A DNA stretch of 43,676 nucleotides from an uncultured Ilumatobacter sp. (GTDB lineage Bacteria; Actinomycetota; Acidimicrobiia; Acidimicrobiales; Ilumatobacteraceae), in the NCBI GenBank assembly GCA_905480335.1, contig CAJQPY010000029.1:1-43676 (forward strand), read 5' to 3'. The position numbers were made by a program, and so were the translations under genes. The notes under the pieces are model-generated. The model saw only the letters and a list, made by a program, of their open reading frames with translations, had not been told where the DNA came from and made no database searches. This document shows positions 10,355 through 18,212 of the stretch, one piece after another (the first letter of the stretch is position 1; every line of letters starts with the position of its first letter).

Positions 10355-11025
10355 TGCGCCTAGTCGTCGCCCGCTGCTCCGTCGACTACGCCGGGCGACT
10401 CGACGCTCACCTCCCCGAAGCAAACCGGCTGGTCATGGTGAAAGCCGATGGGTGCGTGGCGATCCACGCCGATGGTGGCGCCTACAAGCCGTTGAACTGG
10501 ATGAATGCGCCGAACACGCTCGTTGAGCAGCGCGACGAGCGCGGTGACTACTGGGTGATCACCAACCCGAAGAACGAGACGCTGACGATCACGTTGCACG
10601 AGATCATCAGCGACGTGAGCGCCGAGCTCGGTGACGACCCCGGGCTACAGAAGGACGGCGTCGAAGCGCACCTCCAGGAATTGCTGGCTGCGAGCCCGGA
10701 GGCGATTGAGGACGGCTTGACGCTCGTACGCCGCGAGTACCCCACGGCGATCGGTCCTGTCGATCTTGTATGCCGAGACAACACCGACCAAGTCGTAGCG
10801 ATCGAGGTCAAGCGCCGCGGCGAGATCGATGGTGTCGAGCAGCTCTCGCGTTATATCGAGCGGCTCCAGCTTGATTCGTCGCTCGGCGACATTCGCGGCG
10901 TATACGTCGCACAATCGATCAAGCCCCAGGCCAAGGTATTTGCTGAGTCACGCGGTTTCACTTGGGTCGAGATCGACTACGACCAGTTGCGCGGCTTGCG
11001 GTCCGACGAACTCAAGTTGTTCTGA
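10354..11025 (+). CDS. nucS: Mismatch-specific endonuclease NucS/EndoMS
   Basis: 223 residues. The C-terminal nuclease core has Asp137 (GPVDLV) and Glu151 plus Lys153 (AIEVKRRG) as the D-ExK metal-dependent catalytic residues. The N-terminal half is the beta-rich dimerisation and DNA-binding domain (start [16 protein letters not shown]). The C-terminus DELKLF resembles a sliding-clamp binding motif. NucS replaces MutS/MutL for mismatch correction in many Actinobacteria. It shares one base with the end of the UbiB-like gene (TGATG), so its translation is probably coupled to it. Confidence 0.95.
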   Translation: MRLVVARCSVDYAGRLDAHLPEANRLVMVKADGCVAIHADGGAYKPLNWMNAPNTLVEQRDERGDYWVITNPKNETLTITLHEIISDVSAELGDDPGLQKDGVEAHLQELLAASPEAIEDGLTLVRREYPTAIGPVDLVCRDNTDQVVAIEVKRRGEIDGVEQLSRYIERLQLDSSLGDIRGVYVAQSIKPQAKVFAESRGFTWVEIDYDQLRGLRSDELKLF

Positions 11026-11191
11026 CCCTCTCGGCCAGGCCTGCTCTGTACTTCGCTAATGCCATCATCACTGCACCTGTTGCTCGAACAGGCGTAGCAG
11101 TACTGCTGTCGCCCTTGAAGGCTTCGGCAACGCCCGCTGCAACCGTCACGAAGATCTTTCCACCACCGCCACGACCGTTCTGGCGGCTCAT
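11012..11191 (-). CDS. Possible small basic protein convergent with nucS
   Basis: Open frame from ATG at 11191 to TGA at 11012-11014, 59 residues, overlapping the 3' end of nucS by 14 nt. The product begins [17 protein letters not shown] and has a helical Ala-rich middle ([17 protein letters not shown]). No family is recognised, and the Shine-Dalgarno is weak. It could be a genuine short gene or a chance frame in high-GC DNA. Confidence 0.3.
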   Translation of the reverse strand: MSRQNGRGGGGKIFVTVAAGVAEAFKGDSSTATPVRATGAVMMALAKYRAGLAERVRTT

Positions 11192-11358
11192 ATAGCGTCC
11201 CGTTCTATCGTTCTGATCGGAGACTCAACGGCAGTGGGATTGAAAGGCGCCGGTGTCCTTCATCGCTGAGCACGTTTTGTTCTTCTTCCCGCAACACTGA
11301 GGCGACACTGCCGACAGCCCCAAGCCACCGAGCCGCCTCTTCGATTACGGTGCCGGGG
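11026..11358. other. Intergenic stretch between nucS and mscR
   Basis: 333 bp. Apart from the possible 59-codon minus-strand frame, no gene is supported. The right end holds the candidate mscR promoter (TACGGT at 11346-11351). Confidence 0.5.
11346..11351 (+). promoter_or_regulatory. Candidate -10 element TACGGT for mscR (leaderless)
   Basis: TACGGT ends 7 nt before the ATG at 11359, so transcription would start at or within a base or two of the start codon. Confidence 0.5.
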
Positions 11359-12444
11359 ATGAGCCAAGAAGTACGAGGAATCATCGCTCGGTCAAAAGGG
11401 ACGCCCGTCTCGACGGAAACGATCGTCATCCCCGAGCCCGGACCAGACGATGTCGTCGTTGCGATTCAGGCCTGCGGCGTGTGTCACACCGACCTGCACT
11501 ATCGGGAAGGCGGCATCAACGACGAGTTTCCGTTCCTCCTAGGCCATGAGGCCGCAGGCATCGTCGAAACTATCGGCGACGGTGTCACGCATGTCGCCGT
11601 CGGGGACTTCGTAATTCTCAACTGGCGGGCGGTCTGCGGCGAGTGTCGAGCGTGCCGTCGTGGCGAGGCGCAGTACTGCTTCGACACCCATAATGCGTCA
11701 CAGAAAATGACCCTCACCGACGGCACCGAACTGTCACCGGCGCTGGGGATCGGAGCATTCTGCGAGAAGACATTGGTCCACCAAGGACAGTGCACAAAGG
11801 TCGACCCTGCCGCGCCGGCATCAGTCGCCGGGCTGCTCGGGTGCGGCGTGATGGCGGGAATCGGCGCCGCAATCAACACCGGTGGGGTGCGGCACGGGCA
11901 CTCTGTTGCCGTGTTCGGCTGCGGTGGTGTGGGCGACGCTGCAATCGCCGGCTCCAAGCTGGCCGGCGCATCGACGATCATCGCCGTCGATATCGATGAC
12001 CGCAAGCTCGAGTGGGCCCAGGAGTTTGGAGCGACTCATGTCTGCAACTCCGCAACAACCGACCCGGTCGAATTCATTCGCTCGGTTACCGATGGCAACG
12101 GTGCCGACGTGTGCATCGAGGCGATCGGCCATCCCGAGGTGTACAAGCAGTGCTTCGAGGCGCGGGACCTGGCAGGCACGGTCGTGCTAGTTGGTGTGCC
12201 GAACCCGGAGATGACCGTCGAGTTGCCGTTCATCGAGATCTTTGGGCGCGGTGGAGCACTCAAGTCATCGTGGTACGGCGACTGCCTGCCCGAGCGGGAC
12301 TTCCCGATGTTGATCGACCTATATCTCCAGGGGCGCCTCGATCTCGGCCGCTTTGTATCGGAAACGATCGGGCTGAGCGATGTCGAGCAGGCCTTCCACA
12401 ATATGGAACAGGGTGAGGTACTCCGCAGCGTGGTGGTTCTGTGA
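11359..12444 (+). CDS. mscR: S-(hydroxymethyl)mycothiol dehydrogenase / S-nitrosomycothiol reductase
   Basis: 361-residue zinc alcohol dehydrogenase. The catalytic zinc site includes ACGVCHTD (Cys42) and GHEAAG (His63, Glu64). Structural zinc cysteines are at 93, 96, 99 and 107 ([15 protein letters not shown]). The Rossmann motif is [12 protein letters not shown]. Segments such as [20 protein letters not shown] and [16 protein letters not shown] match the mycobacterial MscR subgroup as I know it. The enzyme oxidises the formaldehyde-mycothiol adduct to S-formylmycothiol with NAD and can reduce S-nitrosomycothiol. The ATG at 11359 is preferred to a GTG 9 nt upstream because homologues begin MSQ. 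It overlaps the next gene by 4 nt. Confidence 0.92.
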   Translation: MSQEVRGIIARSKGTPVSTETIVIPEPGPDDVVVAIQACGVCHTDLHYREGGINDEFPFLLGHEAAGIVETIGDGVTHVAVGDFVILNWRAVCGECRACRRGEAQYCFDTHNASQKMTLTDGTELSPALGIGAFCEKTLVHQGQCTKVDPAAPASVAGLLGCGVMAGIGAAINTGGVRHGHSVAVFGCGGVGDAAIAGSKLAGASTIIAVDIDDRKLEWAQEFGATHVCNSATTDPVEFIRSVTDGNGADVCIEAIGHPEVYKQCFEARDLAGTVVLVGVPNPEMTVELPFIEIFGRGGALKSSWYGDCLPERDFPMLIDLYLQGRLDLGRFVSETIGLSDVEQAFHNMEQGEVLRSVVVL

Positions 12445-13067
12445 CGATCGAGCTAGTCACGACCGACGGCACTTTCTTCCTTGACGGCGGCCAGTGGCAG
12501 GTCACGAACAACATCTGGATCGTCGGCAACGACCGCGAGGTGCTCGTGTTTGACGCTGCGCATGATCACCAGCCGATCCTTGAGGCCGTCAACGGACGCA
12601 AGGTCGCCAGCATCGTGCTCACCCACGGCCACAACGACCACATCAACGCCGCTGTCGCCCTCCGCGAGGCAGTGGATGCGCCCATACTTCTCCACGAGGC
12701 CGACCGAATGCTGTGGGACGCCGTCTATCCGGACCACTCACCCGACGGCGTCATCGAACCCGGGTCGACCCTGAACGCAGGCGGGCACGAACTCGGCATA
12801 CTCCACACCCCCGGCCACTCCCCCGGTTGCTGCTGTTTCCATGATGTAGCGACCGGTGCCGTGATGAGCGGCGACACGCTGTTCTGCGGCGGCCCCGGAG
12901 CCACGGGCCGGTCGTACTCCGACGAGCCAACGATCCTCGCGTCGATTCGCGAAGTTCTTCTAGGACTCCCTGATCACACCGTGGTGCACACCGGACACGG
13001 CGACACAACCACCATCGGAGCCGAACGCCACGGGGTGCTCGCTCGCAGCGCCGAACTTGGCTTGTGA
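12441..13067 (+). CDS. Metallo-beta-lactamase-fold hydrolase paired with MscR
   Basis: 208 residues with the zinc-binding motif HGHNDH, a second His in HTPGHSPG and later metal ligands in SGDTLF and HTGHGDTT. This is the glyoxalase II-like group of the MBL fold. The GTG start lies inside the mscR stop region (GTGA, 4-nt overlap). An MBL hydrolase commonly sits beside mscR in Actinobacteria. Inference: it hydrolyses S-formylmycothiol or a related mycothiol thioester to complete formaldehyde detoxification. Direct proof of that substrate is not in the sequence. Confidence 0.85.
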   Translation: MTIELVTTDGTFFLDGGQWQVTNNIWIVGNDREVLVFDAAHDHQPILEAVNGRKVASIVLTHGHNDHINAAVALREAVDAPILLHEADRMLWDAVYPDHSPDGVIEPGSTLNAGGHELGILHTPGHSPGCCCFHDVATGAVMSGDTLFCGGPGATGRSYSDEPTILASIREVLLGLPDHTVVHTGHGDTTTIGAERHGVLARSAELGL

Positions 13068-13088
13068 CGCGTCTGGCCGCTGGGGGCG

Positions 13089-13094
13089 TAGCGT
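13089..13094 (+). promoter_or_regulatory. Candidate -10 element TAGCGT for manA (leaderless)
   Basis: TAGCGT is followed by exactly 6 nt (gtcgtg) and then ATG 13101. No Shine-Dalgarno is needed or seen at the right distance. Confidence 0.55.
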
Positions 13095-13100
13095 GTCGTG

Positions 13101-14081
13101 ATGCCGGTTCGGGTAGTCGACGGAGTGATCCAGCACTACGCGTGGGGCGACTCAGACTTCATTCCGAGTCTGCTCGGCGTCGCCGGGAAGGGTGAGCCAT
13201 GGGCGGAACTTTGGCTCGGGACCCACCCGAACGGACCGACCCTGCTTGACGACGGTACGCCCCTGTCCGACCTGACCGGCCCGCTGCCGTACCTGTTAAA
13301 GGTGCTCGCCGCCGCCGAACCGCTGTCACTCCAGGTCCATCCGACGAAAGAGCAAGCAACCGCCGGGTTTGAGCGCGGCGTGTTCGATGACCCCCACGCG
13401 AAGCCCGAGCTCCTAGTCGCCCTCACCGAGTTCGAAGCACTGTGCGGGGTGAGACCCGCTGCCGCAACGGTCGAGCTACTCGACACAATCGGCGCGCACA
13501 TGCTTGCTTACACGGTGGACGCCGATGGCCCCGGGGCGGCGATCCGTAGTCTGTACCAAGGAGACATCGACATCGCACCGACACTTGAGGCATGCGCCGA
13601 AGCACCCGGCCCCGAGGCTGCTTGGGCGCGCCGACTCGCCGCGCAGTACCCCGGCGATCCGAGTGTGGCGGTAGCACTGCTGCTCAACCATGTGGCGCTC
13701 CAGCCCGGAGAAGCGCTCCACCTGACTGCGGGCAACCTGCACGGCTACCTGCGCGGTTCGGGCATCGAGCTAATGCGGGCATCCGACAACGTCGTGCGCG
13801 GCGGGCTTACGGTCAAGACCCTTGACATCGAGCTCCTGCTCGACACGTTCGATCCGACGCCGCTCGCCGACCCAATCATGCACGTCGACGACGGCCGGTA
13901 CCCACTCCCAGAGGCTGGAGTGATGCTTGTTCAACTTCAGCCGGGAGACAGCCACACAGCCGTGGGTCACGAGCTCGCCATCTCCATGGACGGCACCACG
14001 CTCTACCTGTCGCCGGGAACTCCGGTCTACACCGACAGTCGAACCTACGTGGTCACCCCAATCGATGTGACAACGACCTAG
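13101..14081 (+). CDS. manA: Mannose-6-phosphate isomerase, class I
   Basis: 326 residues of the cupin-type phosphomannose isomerase. Zinc-binding segments are LSLQVHPTKEQA (Gln and His), KPELLVAL (Glu) and LTAGNLHGYLRGSGIELM (His and the catalytic loop region). It interconverts fructose 6-phosphate and mannose 6-phosphate, feeding GDP-mannose and, in actinobacteria, phosphatidylinositol mannosides. It is shorter than E. coli ManA (about 390), with the helical insertion reduced. A GTG directly before the ATG could also start translation. Its stop codon TAG is the first half of a candidate -10 element for the next gene. Confidence 0.88.
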   Translation: MPVRVVDGVIQHYAWGDSDFIPSLLGVAGKGEPWAELWLGTHPNGPTLLDDGTPLSDLTGPLPYLLKVLAAAEPLSLQVHPTKEQATAGFERGVFDDPHAKPELLVALTEFEALCGVRPAAATVELLDTIGAHMLAYTVDADGPGAAIRSLYQGDIDIAPTLEACAEAPGPEAAWARRLAAQYPGDPSVAVALLLNHVALQPGEALHLTAGNLHGYLRGSGIELMRASDNVVRGGLTVKTLDIELLLDTFDPTPLADPIMHVDDGRYPLPEAGVMLVQLQPGDSHTAVGHELAISMDGTTLYLSPGTPVYTDSRTYVVTPIDVTTT

Positions 14082-14084
14082 CGT
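14079..14084 (+). promoter_or_regulatory. Candidate -10 element TAGCGT overlapping the manA stop codon
   Basis: TAGCGT, identical to the hexamer before manA, includes the manA stop codon and is followed by 7 nt and the ATG of the HNH gene at 14092. It may drive a leaderless transcript of that gene. Confidence 0.45.
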
Positions 14085-14091
14085 CGTCATC

Positions 14092-14445
14092 ATGACGTCC
14101 AATCGGACACGGCGAACGCGGGCAGCTCACAAACGTCGGCGTCGGATGGATCACGTCGACCACGACCTTACGGCCGAGCAGTGGACCGCGCTCCAGGAAG
14201 CCTGGGGCGGCTGCGCCTACTGTGACGCCTCCGACCAACCGCTTCAACGCGACTGTGTGCAGGCGCTGTCGCGAGGTGGCCGCTACACCCTTAGCAACAT
14301 TGTACCTGCCTGCGCCTCGTGCAACGCCAGCAAATCGAACGACGAGGTGACCGCCTGGATGCGGCGAAAGCGGCTCGACGAGCGCTCCTTCCTGCTACGC
14401 AATCTCGAAATCCGCACGCTTCTCGTTGACCGAGCTACGCCGTGA
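14092..14445 (+). CDS. HNH-domain protein with Cys at the first catalytic position
   Basis: 117 residues with a basic N-terminus (NRTRRTRAAHKRRRR) followed by a compact zinc-stabilised HNH domain: CAYC (Cys41, Cys44) and CASC (Cys74, Cys77) bind the structural zinc. Asn69 lies in LSNIVPAC. Where most HNH nucleases have Asp-His before xxxLSRGG, this protein has Asp54-Cys55 (QRDCVQALSRGG), so the usual general base is missing. It may be a DNA-binding protein, a nuclease with altered chemistry, or a member of a subgroup in which Cys is normal. It follows manA by 10 bp and converges on ispG, whose stop lies 11 bp away. Confidence 0.75.
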   Translation: MTSNRTRRTRAAHKRRRRMDHVDHDLTAEQWTALQEAWGGCAYCDASDQPLQRDCVQALSRGGRYTLSNIVPACASCNASKSNDEVTAWMRRKRLDERSFLLRNLEIRTLLVDRATP

Positions 14446-14456
14446 CGCACTGACCG

Positions 14457-15674
14457 CTACTTCTTCCGGATCTCAACAATCTTCTCGTTTGCCTGGTTCG
14501 CATCATCACCTTGCTCGTCAAGCAGCTTGGCGCGGTCTTTCTCAGCCTCGCGTCGGGCTCTATCGAGGTCGGCCCGCTCAAGCGCAGCGTCAACTCCTTG
14601 ATCGTTGATGAACTCGGCCCATTCAACGAGTTGGTCGACCATCTCATCTTCGGGCACGACCGCCACATTCTGCCCTTTGATGAACAAATGACCGCGCTTA
14701 TTGCCGGCGGCGATTCCGATGTCGGCATCGCGAGCCTCGCCAGGTCCGTTGACCACGCACCCCATCACTGCGACCTGCAGAGGGATCTCCCGCTCGCCGA
14801 ACGCATCCATCGCGTCATTAGCCACCTTAATCACATCGACTTCAGCACGGCCACATGATGGGCATGCGATCAGGTCGACGTTCTTGCGCTCACGAAGGCC
14901 GAGCGCTTCAAGCAGTTGGCGCCCGGCTTTTGCTTCTTCGACCGGATCGGCGGTGAGCGAGTAGCGGATCGTGTCGCCAATACCCTCCATCAGCAGCGTC
15001 GCGATTCCGGCGGTTGCCTTGATCAGCCCAGCGGGCGGTGGGCCAGCTTCGGTCACGCCGAGATGGAGCGGATGGTTGGTCTCCTCACTGAGAGCCCGAT
15101 ACGACTCGACCATAAGCGGCACCGACGACGCCTTCACCGAGATCTTGATCGCATCGAACCCGACCTCGTCGAAGTACTGCATCTCAGTTTGTGCTGATTC
15201 GACCATCGCTTCGGGCGTCGCTCCACCGTACTTTTCATAAAGCTTTGGATCGAGCGACCCTGCGTTGACTCCGATCCGAATCGACAGATTACGATCCTTC
15301 GCCTCGCGGGCCACTGCCTTGATGTGCTCTGGCTTGCGAATATTGCCCGGATTCAGCCGCAGTCCGTCGACGCCAGCCTCCATCGCCGCCATCGCCATCT
15401 TGTACTGATGGTGGATGTCGGCGATGACCGGCACCGGCGACCGCGGCACGATTTGAGCAAGCCCCTCCGCCGCTTCTAGCTCATTACACGTGCAACGAAC
15501 GATGTCCGCGCCCGCCGCCGCAAGCGCATAGATCTGCTGCAGCGTCCCATCGACGTCGGACGTCTTCGTGATCGTCATCGACTGCACCGTGATGGGAGCG
15601 CCACCTCCGACAAAAACATCCCCTACTGCGATCTGGTTGGTCTGCTTCCGAACCGCGGCCGAGACAACATCCAT
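14457..15674 (-). CDS. ispG: 4-hydroxy-3-methylbut-2-en-1-yl diphosphate synthase (IspG/GcpE)
   Basis: 405 residues from the ATG at 15674; a TTG 12 nt upstream is an alternative. The N-terminal TIM barrel contains VRCTCNE and LRLNPGNI. The C-terminal 4Fe-4S domain has its cluster cysteines in CPSCGR and MGCVVNGPGE, together with the final Glu ligand. IspG carries out the reductive ring opening of MEcPP in the penultimate step of the MEP isoprenoid pathway. It lies 42 bp downstream of rseP and two genes from dxr of the same pathway. The last 50 residues are a charged extension beyond the usual C-terminus. Confidence 0.95.
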   Translation of the reverse strand: MDVVSAAVRKQTNQIAVGDVFVGGGAPITVQSMTITKTSDVDGTLQQIYALAAAGADIVRCTCNELEAAEGLAQIVPRSPVPVIADIHHQYKMAMAAMEAGVDGLRLNPGNIRKPEHIKAVAREAKDRNLSIRIGVNAGSLDPKLYEKYGGATPEAMVESAQTEMQYFDEVGFDAIKISVKASSVPLMVESYRALSEETNHPLHLGVTEAGPPPAGLIKATAGIATLLMEGIGDTIRYSLTADPVEEAKAGRQLLEALGLRERKNVDLIACPSCGRAEVDVIKVANDAMDAFGEREIPLQVAVMGCVVNGPGEARDADIGIAAGNKRGHLFIKGQNVAVVPEDEMVDQLVEWAEFINDQGVDAALERADLDRARREAEKDRAKLLDEQGDDANQANEKIVEIRKK

Positions 15675-15716
15675 GGGAACAGTCAATCACCTGCGCAGGC
15701 CCCTGCAGAGACGCAG

Positions 15717-17045
15717 CTACAGCGGATCGGTGATGTCGAGGTACAGCCCGGCGAACATGAATGCGAAGAGAAAGACGATCACACCCATTGCGAGCGGCAT
15801 CAGTCGTTCGACGTCGGCGAAGTAGCGCTGTTTTCCACCCCGGATTCCCTCACGCACCCGCTCGTAGACCGCAACCGCAGCATGACCGCCGTCGAGCGGG
15901 AGCAGCGGAAACATGTTGAAGACACCGACGAACACGTTCAACACTGCCAGCAGCCACAGCACTCCGAAGATGCCTTCTGAGTCGCCGACATCATCCGATA
16001 ACCCGGTGACTCCAACGAGGGTGACCGGCCGAGTTTCGAGGTCATCGTTACCACCCCCGAGGTGGCCGATGACATTGACGGGGTTGAGCGCTTTGAAAAC
16101 GCCCTTGGTCGACTCCCACGCGGTGGGAACAATATCTGTCACCGCATTTCCTGCAGCAGCGACGAGACCATGCTCCTCGTAGACGTAAGGGTTATACGGG
16201 CTGACGCCGATGTAAGCGGTACCGAAGAGCGGACTGCTCTCTGGGACGTCGGTGCGCGCACCCAGACCGACGGGGACGACGACCTCGGTCCCGTTGCGCA
16301 ACACGACGAAATCGACGATTTCACCAGGCTCGAATCCGCGAACCACCGGACCTAGGTCGGAAGGGTTTGCCAGCGGGACCCCACCAATGGACAAAATCTG
16401 GTCATCGGCCATGATCCCAGCCTGTTCGGCAGGAAGCCCCGCTACCGCCTCGGCCACGATGACTTCGGGGACGAGTTCATTAGTACGCTCACCCTGACCG
16501 ACGTAGACGACGAAGAGCAGCGTGACCGCAATGATCATGTGCATCATTGACCCTGCGGAAATCACGAGCAGACGACGCGGAAAGCTCTTCTGTCGATAGG
16601 TCCGCCCTTCGTCTTCAGGTGCGACATCCGCGTCGATCCGGTGCATTCCTATGATCCGAACGAAGGCACCGACAGGGACCAGGCGCACGCCGTATTCGGT
16701 TTCGCCCTTCCGGAAGCTCCAGAGGCGCGGTCCCATGAACATGAAGAACTGGGTGACCTTCATCCCGGTCCACTTGGCGGTCAGGAAGTGCCCCGCCTCG
16801 TGCAGGAAGATCGAGATCACGATGCCGACGACAAAGATGAACCACCAGGCGTTAAGGCTGTAAAGCCAAACGAACAACCCACCGATCGCAGCCATCGCAA
16901 GTGCGCCCTTCCAGCCCCCGGCGAGGTCGTCGTCGGAGATCTCCTCTGCGGAGCCTCCTGCGACGATTTCGCTCTTGAGCTTGTCGGACCGTGTCATGGT
17001 CACGACGGGTTTGGGTGGTGGGAGTTGTTCAAGTTGGTCGGTCAT
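15717..17045 (-). CDS. rseP: Site-2 intramembrane metalloprotease, RseP/Rip1 family (M50)
   Basis: 442 residues. The zinc site HEAGH is at residues 82-86 inside the first transmembrane helix, and a PDZ domain occupies about 200-270. The second active-site motif is PLLPLDGGH about 60 residues before the end, followed by a last transmembrane helix. The family cleaves anti-sigma factors and other single-pass proteins within the membrane. The first 45 residues are a cytoplasmic charged extension; ATG codons at residues 17 and 51 are later alternatives. The start overlaps the end of dxr by 4 nt (ATGA). Confidence 0.92.
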   Translation of the reverse strand: MTDQLEQLPPPKPVVTMTRSDKLKSEIVAGGSAEEISDDDLAGGWKGALAMAAIGGLFVWLYSLNAWWFIFVVGIVISIFLHEAGHFLTAKWTGMKVTQFFMFMGPRLWSFRKGETEYGVRLVPVGAFVRIIGMHRIDADVAPEDEGRTYRQKSFPRRLLVISAGSMMHMIIAVTLLFVVYVGQGERTNELVPEVIVAEAVAGLPAEQAGIMADDQILSIGGVPLANPSDLGPVVRGFEPGEIVDFVVLRNGTEVVVPVGLGARTDVPESSPLFGTAYIGVSPYNPYVYEEHGLVAAAGNAVTDIVPTAWESTKGVFKALNPVNVIGHLGGGNDDLETRPVTLVGVTGLSDDVGDSEGIFGVLWLLAVLNVFVGVFNMFPLLPLDGGHAAVAVYERVREGIRGGKQRYFADVERLMPLAMGVIVFLFAFMFAGLYLDITDPL

Positions 17046-18199
17046 TGCTGCTCAACGATCTCTTCGGCGATTCGTCGGGCGACTTGATCAGCTTCGATCA
17101 CGTCTGCGACGCATACGGGGGTTGCACCATCATGGCGCTCTAACACGTCAACACAGACGTCAGCAATGGCATTCCATCGAACCTTTCCAGAAAGAAAAGC
17201 AGCGACTGCGACTTCGTTGGCGGCGCTGAGCCACGCTGGTGCTGTGCCTCCGGCACGCCCCGCCTGGTACGCAAGGTCCAGGCAGCGAAAGGTCTCCCGA
17301 TCAGGCGGTTCGAAGTCGAGTCTCGACAGAGTCGTCCAGTCGATGGCGCCGAATGGCACCCTTGTACGGTCCGGGTAGCCGAGTGCATATCCGATCGGAA
17401 GATGCATCGTCGGCATCGACAACTGGGCGATCGTTGAACCGTCCGAGAACTCAACCATCGAGTGCACGACCGATTGCGGATGTACCACCACTTCGATCTG
17501 GTCATAGGGGGTCCCGTACAGCTCGTGAGCTTCAATCACCTCTAAGCCCTTGTTCATAAGTGTGCTGCTGTCGACCGTAATCTTCGGCCCCATCGCCCAG
17601 GTCGGGTGGGCGAGCGCCGATTCGACCGTGACCCCTGCCAACTCATCGGCGACCTTGCCCCGAAACGGTCCGCCACTTGCGGTAAGCAGCAGACGGCGCA
17701 CCTCACGTTCGGGCTCAAACGACGACCGCAAGCACTGATGCAACGCGCAATGTTCACTGTCGATGGGCACGATCTCTGCACCGGGAATCGAAAGCAACGG
17801 CTGCACGACGGGCCCGGCAGCAATCAGGCTCTCCTTGTTGGCCAGCGCTAAGCGCTTGCCAGCCTGCAACGTTTCGACCGTGACCTCAAGTCCGGCGAAG
17901 CCAACAACACTGTTGACGACGACATCAGCGCTCTCGACGATGTCTTCGGAGTCGCTGGTCACGAGAACACCCGTGGTTAGCGCAGCAACCTCGCGCCGAG
18001 CATCTTCGCGAGCGATCGAGACCACCTCGGGCCGAAACTCCTCAATCTGGGCGAGGATGGTCTCGATATTTGCCCCACCGGCGCTCAAGGCAGCCACCGC
18101 ATAGGAGCCTGGCTCCCGCGCGTTCTCTGCCCGAATGACACCGATCGTCTGGGTACCGATTGACCCGGTCGATCCTGCGATCGCGACCCGAACCGTCAT
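17042..18199 (-). CDS. dxr: 1-deoxy-D-xylulose 5-phosphate reductoisomerase
   Basis: 385 residues. The NADPH-binding motif GSTGSIGTQT is at the N-terminus. The catalytic metal and substrate region includes PIDSEHCALHQCL and LLTASGGPFRG, with ATWAMG-type (HPTWAMGPKITVDSSTLMNKGLE) sequence after it. Dxr makes MEP from DXP in the second step of the non-mevalonate isoprenoid pathway. The gene sits between cdsA (13 bp upstream) and rseP (4-nt overlap), a common actinobacterial arrangement. Confidence 0.95.
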   Translation of the reverse strand: MTVRVAIAGSTGSIGTQTIGVIRAENAREPGSYAVAALSAGGANIETILAQIEEFRPEVVSIAREDARREVAALTTGVLVTSDSEDIVESADVVVNSVVGFAGLEVTVETLQAGKRLALANKESLIAAGPVVQPLLSIPGAEIVPIDSEHCALHQCLRSSFEPEREVRRLLLTASGGPFRGKVADELAGVTVESALAHPTWAMGPKITVDSSTLMNKGLEVIEAHELYGTPYDQIEVVVHPQSVVHSMVEFSDGSTIAQLSMPTMHLPIGYALGYPDRTRVPFGAIDWTTLSRLDFEPPDRETFRCLDLAYQAGRAGGTAPAWLSAANEVAVAAFLSGKVRWNAIADVCVDVLERHDGATPVCVADVIEADQVARRIAEEIVEQQ

Positions 18200-18212
18200 C
18201 GTCGAAAGTTCG

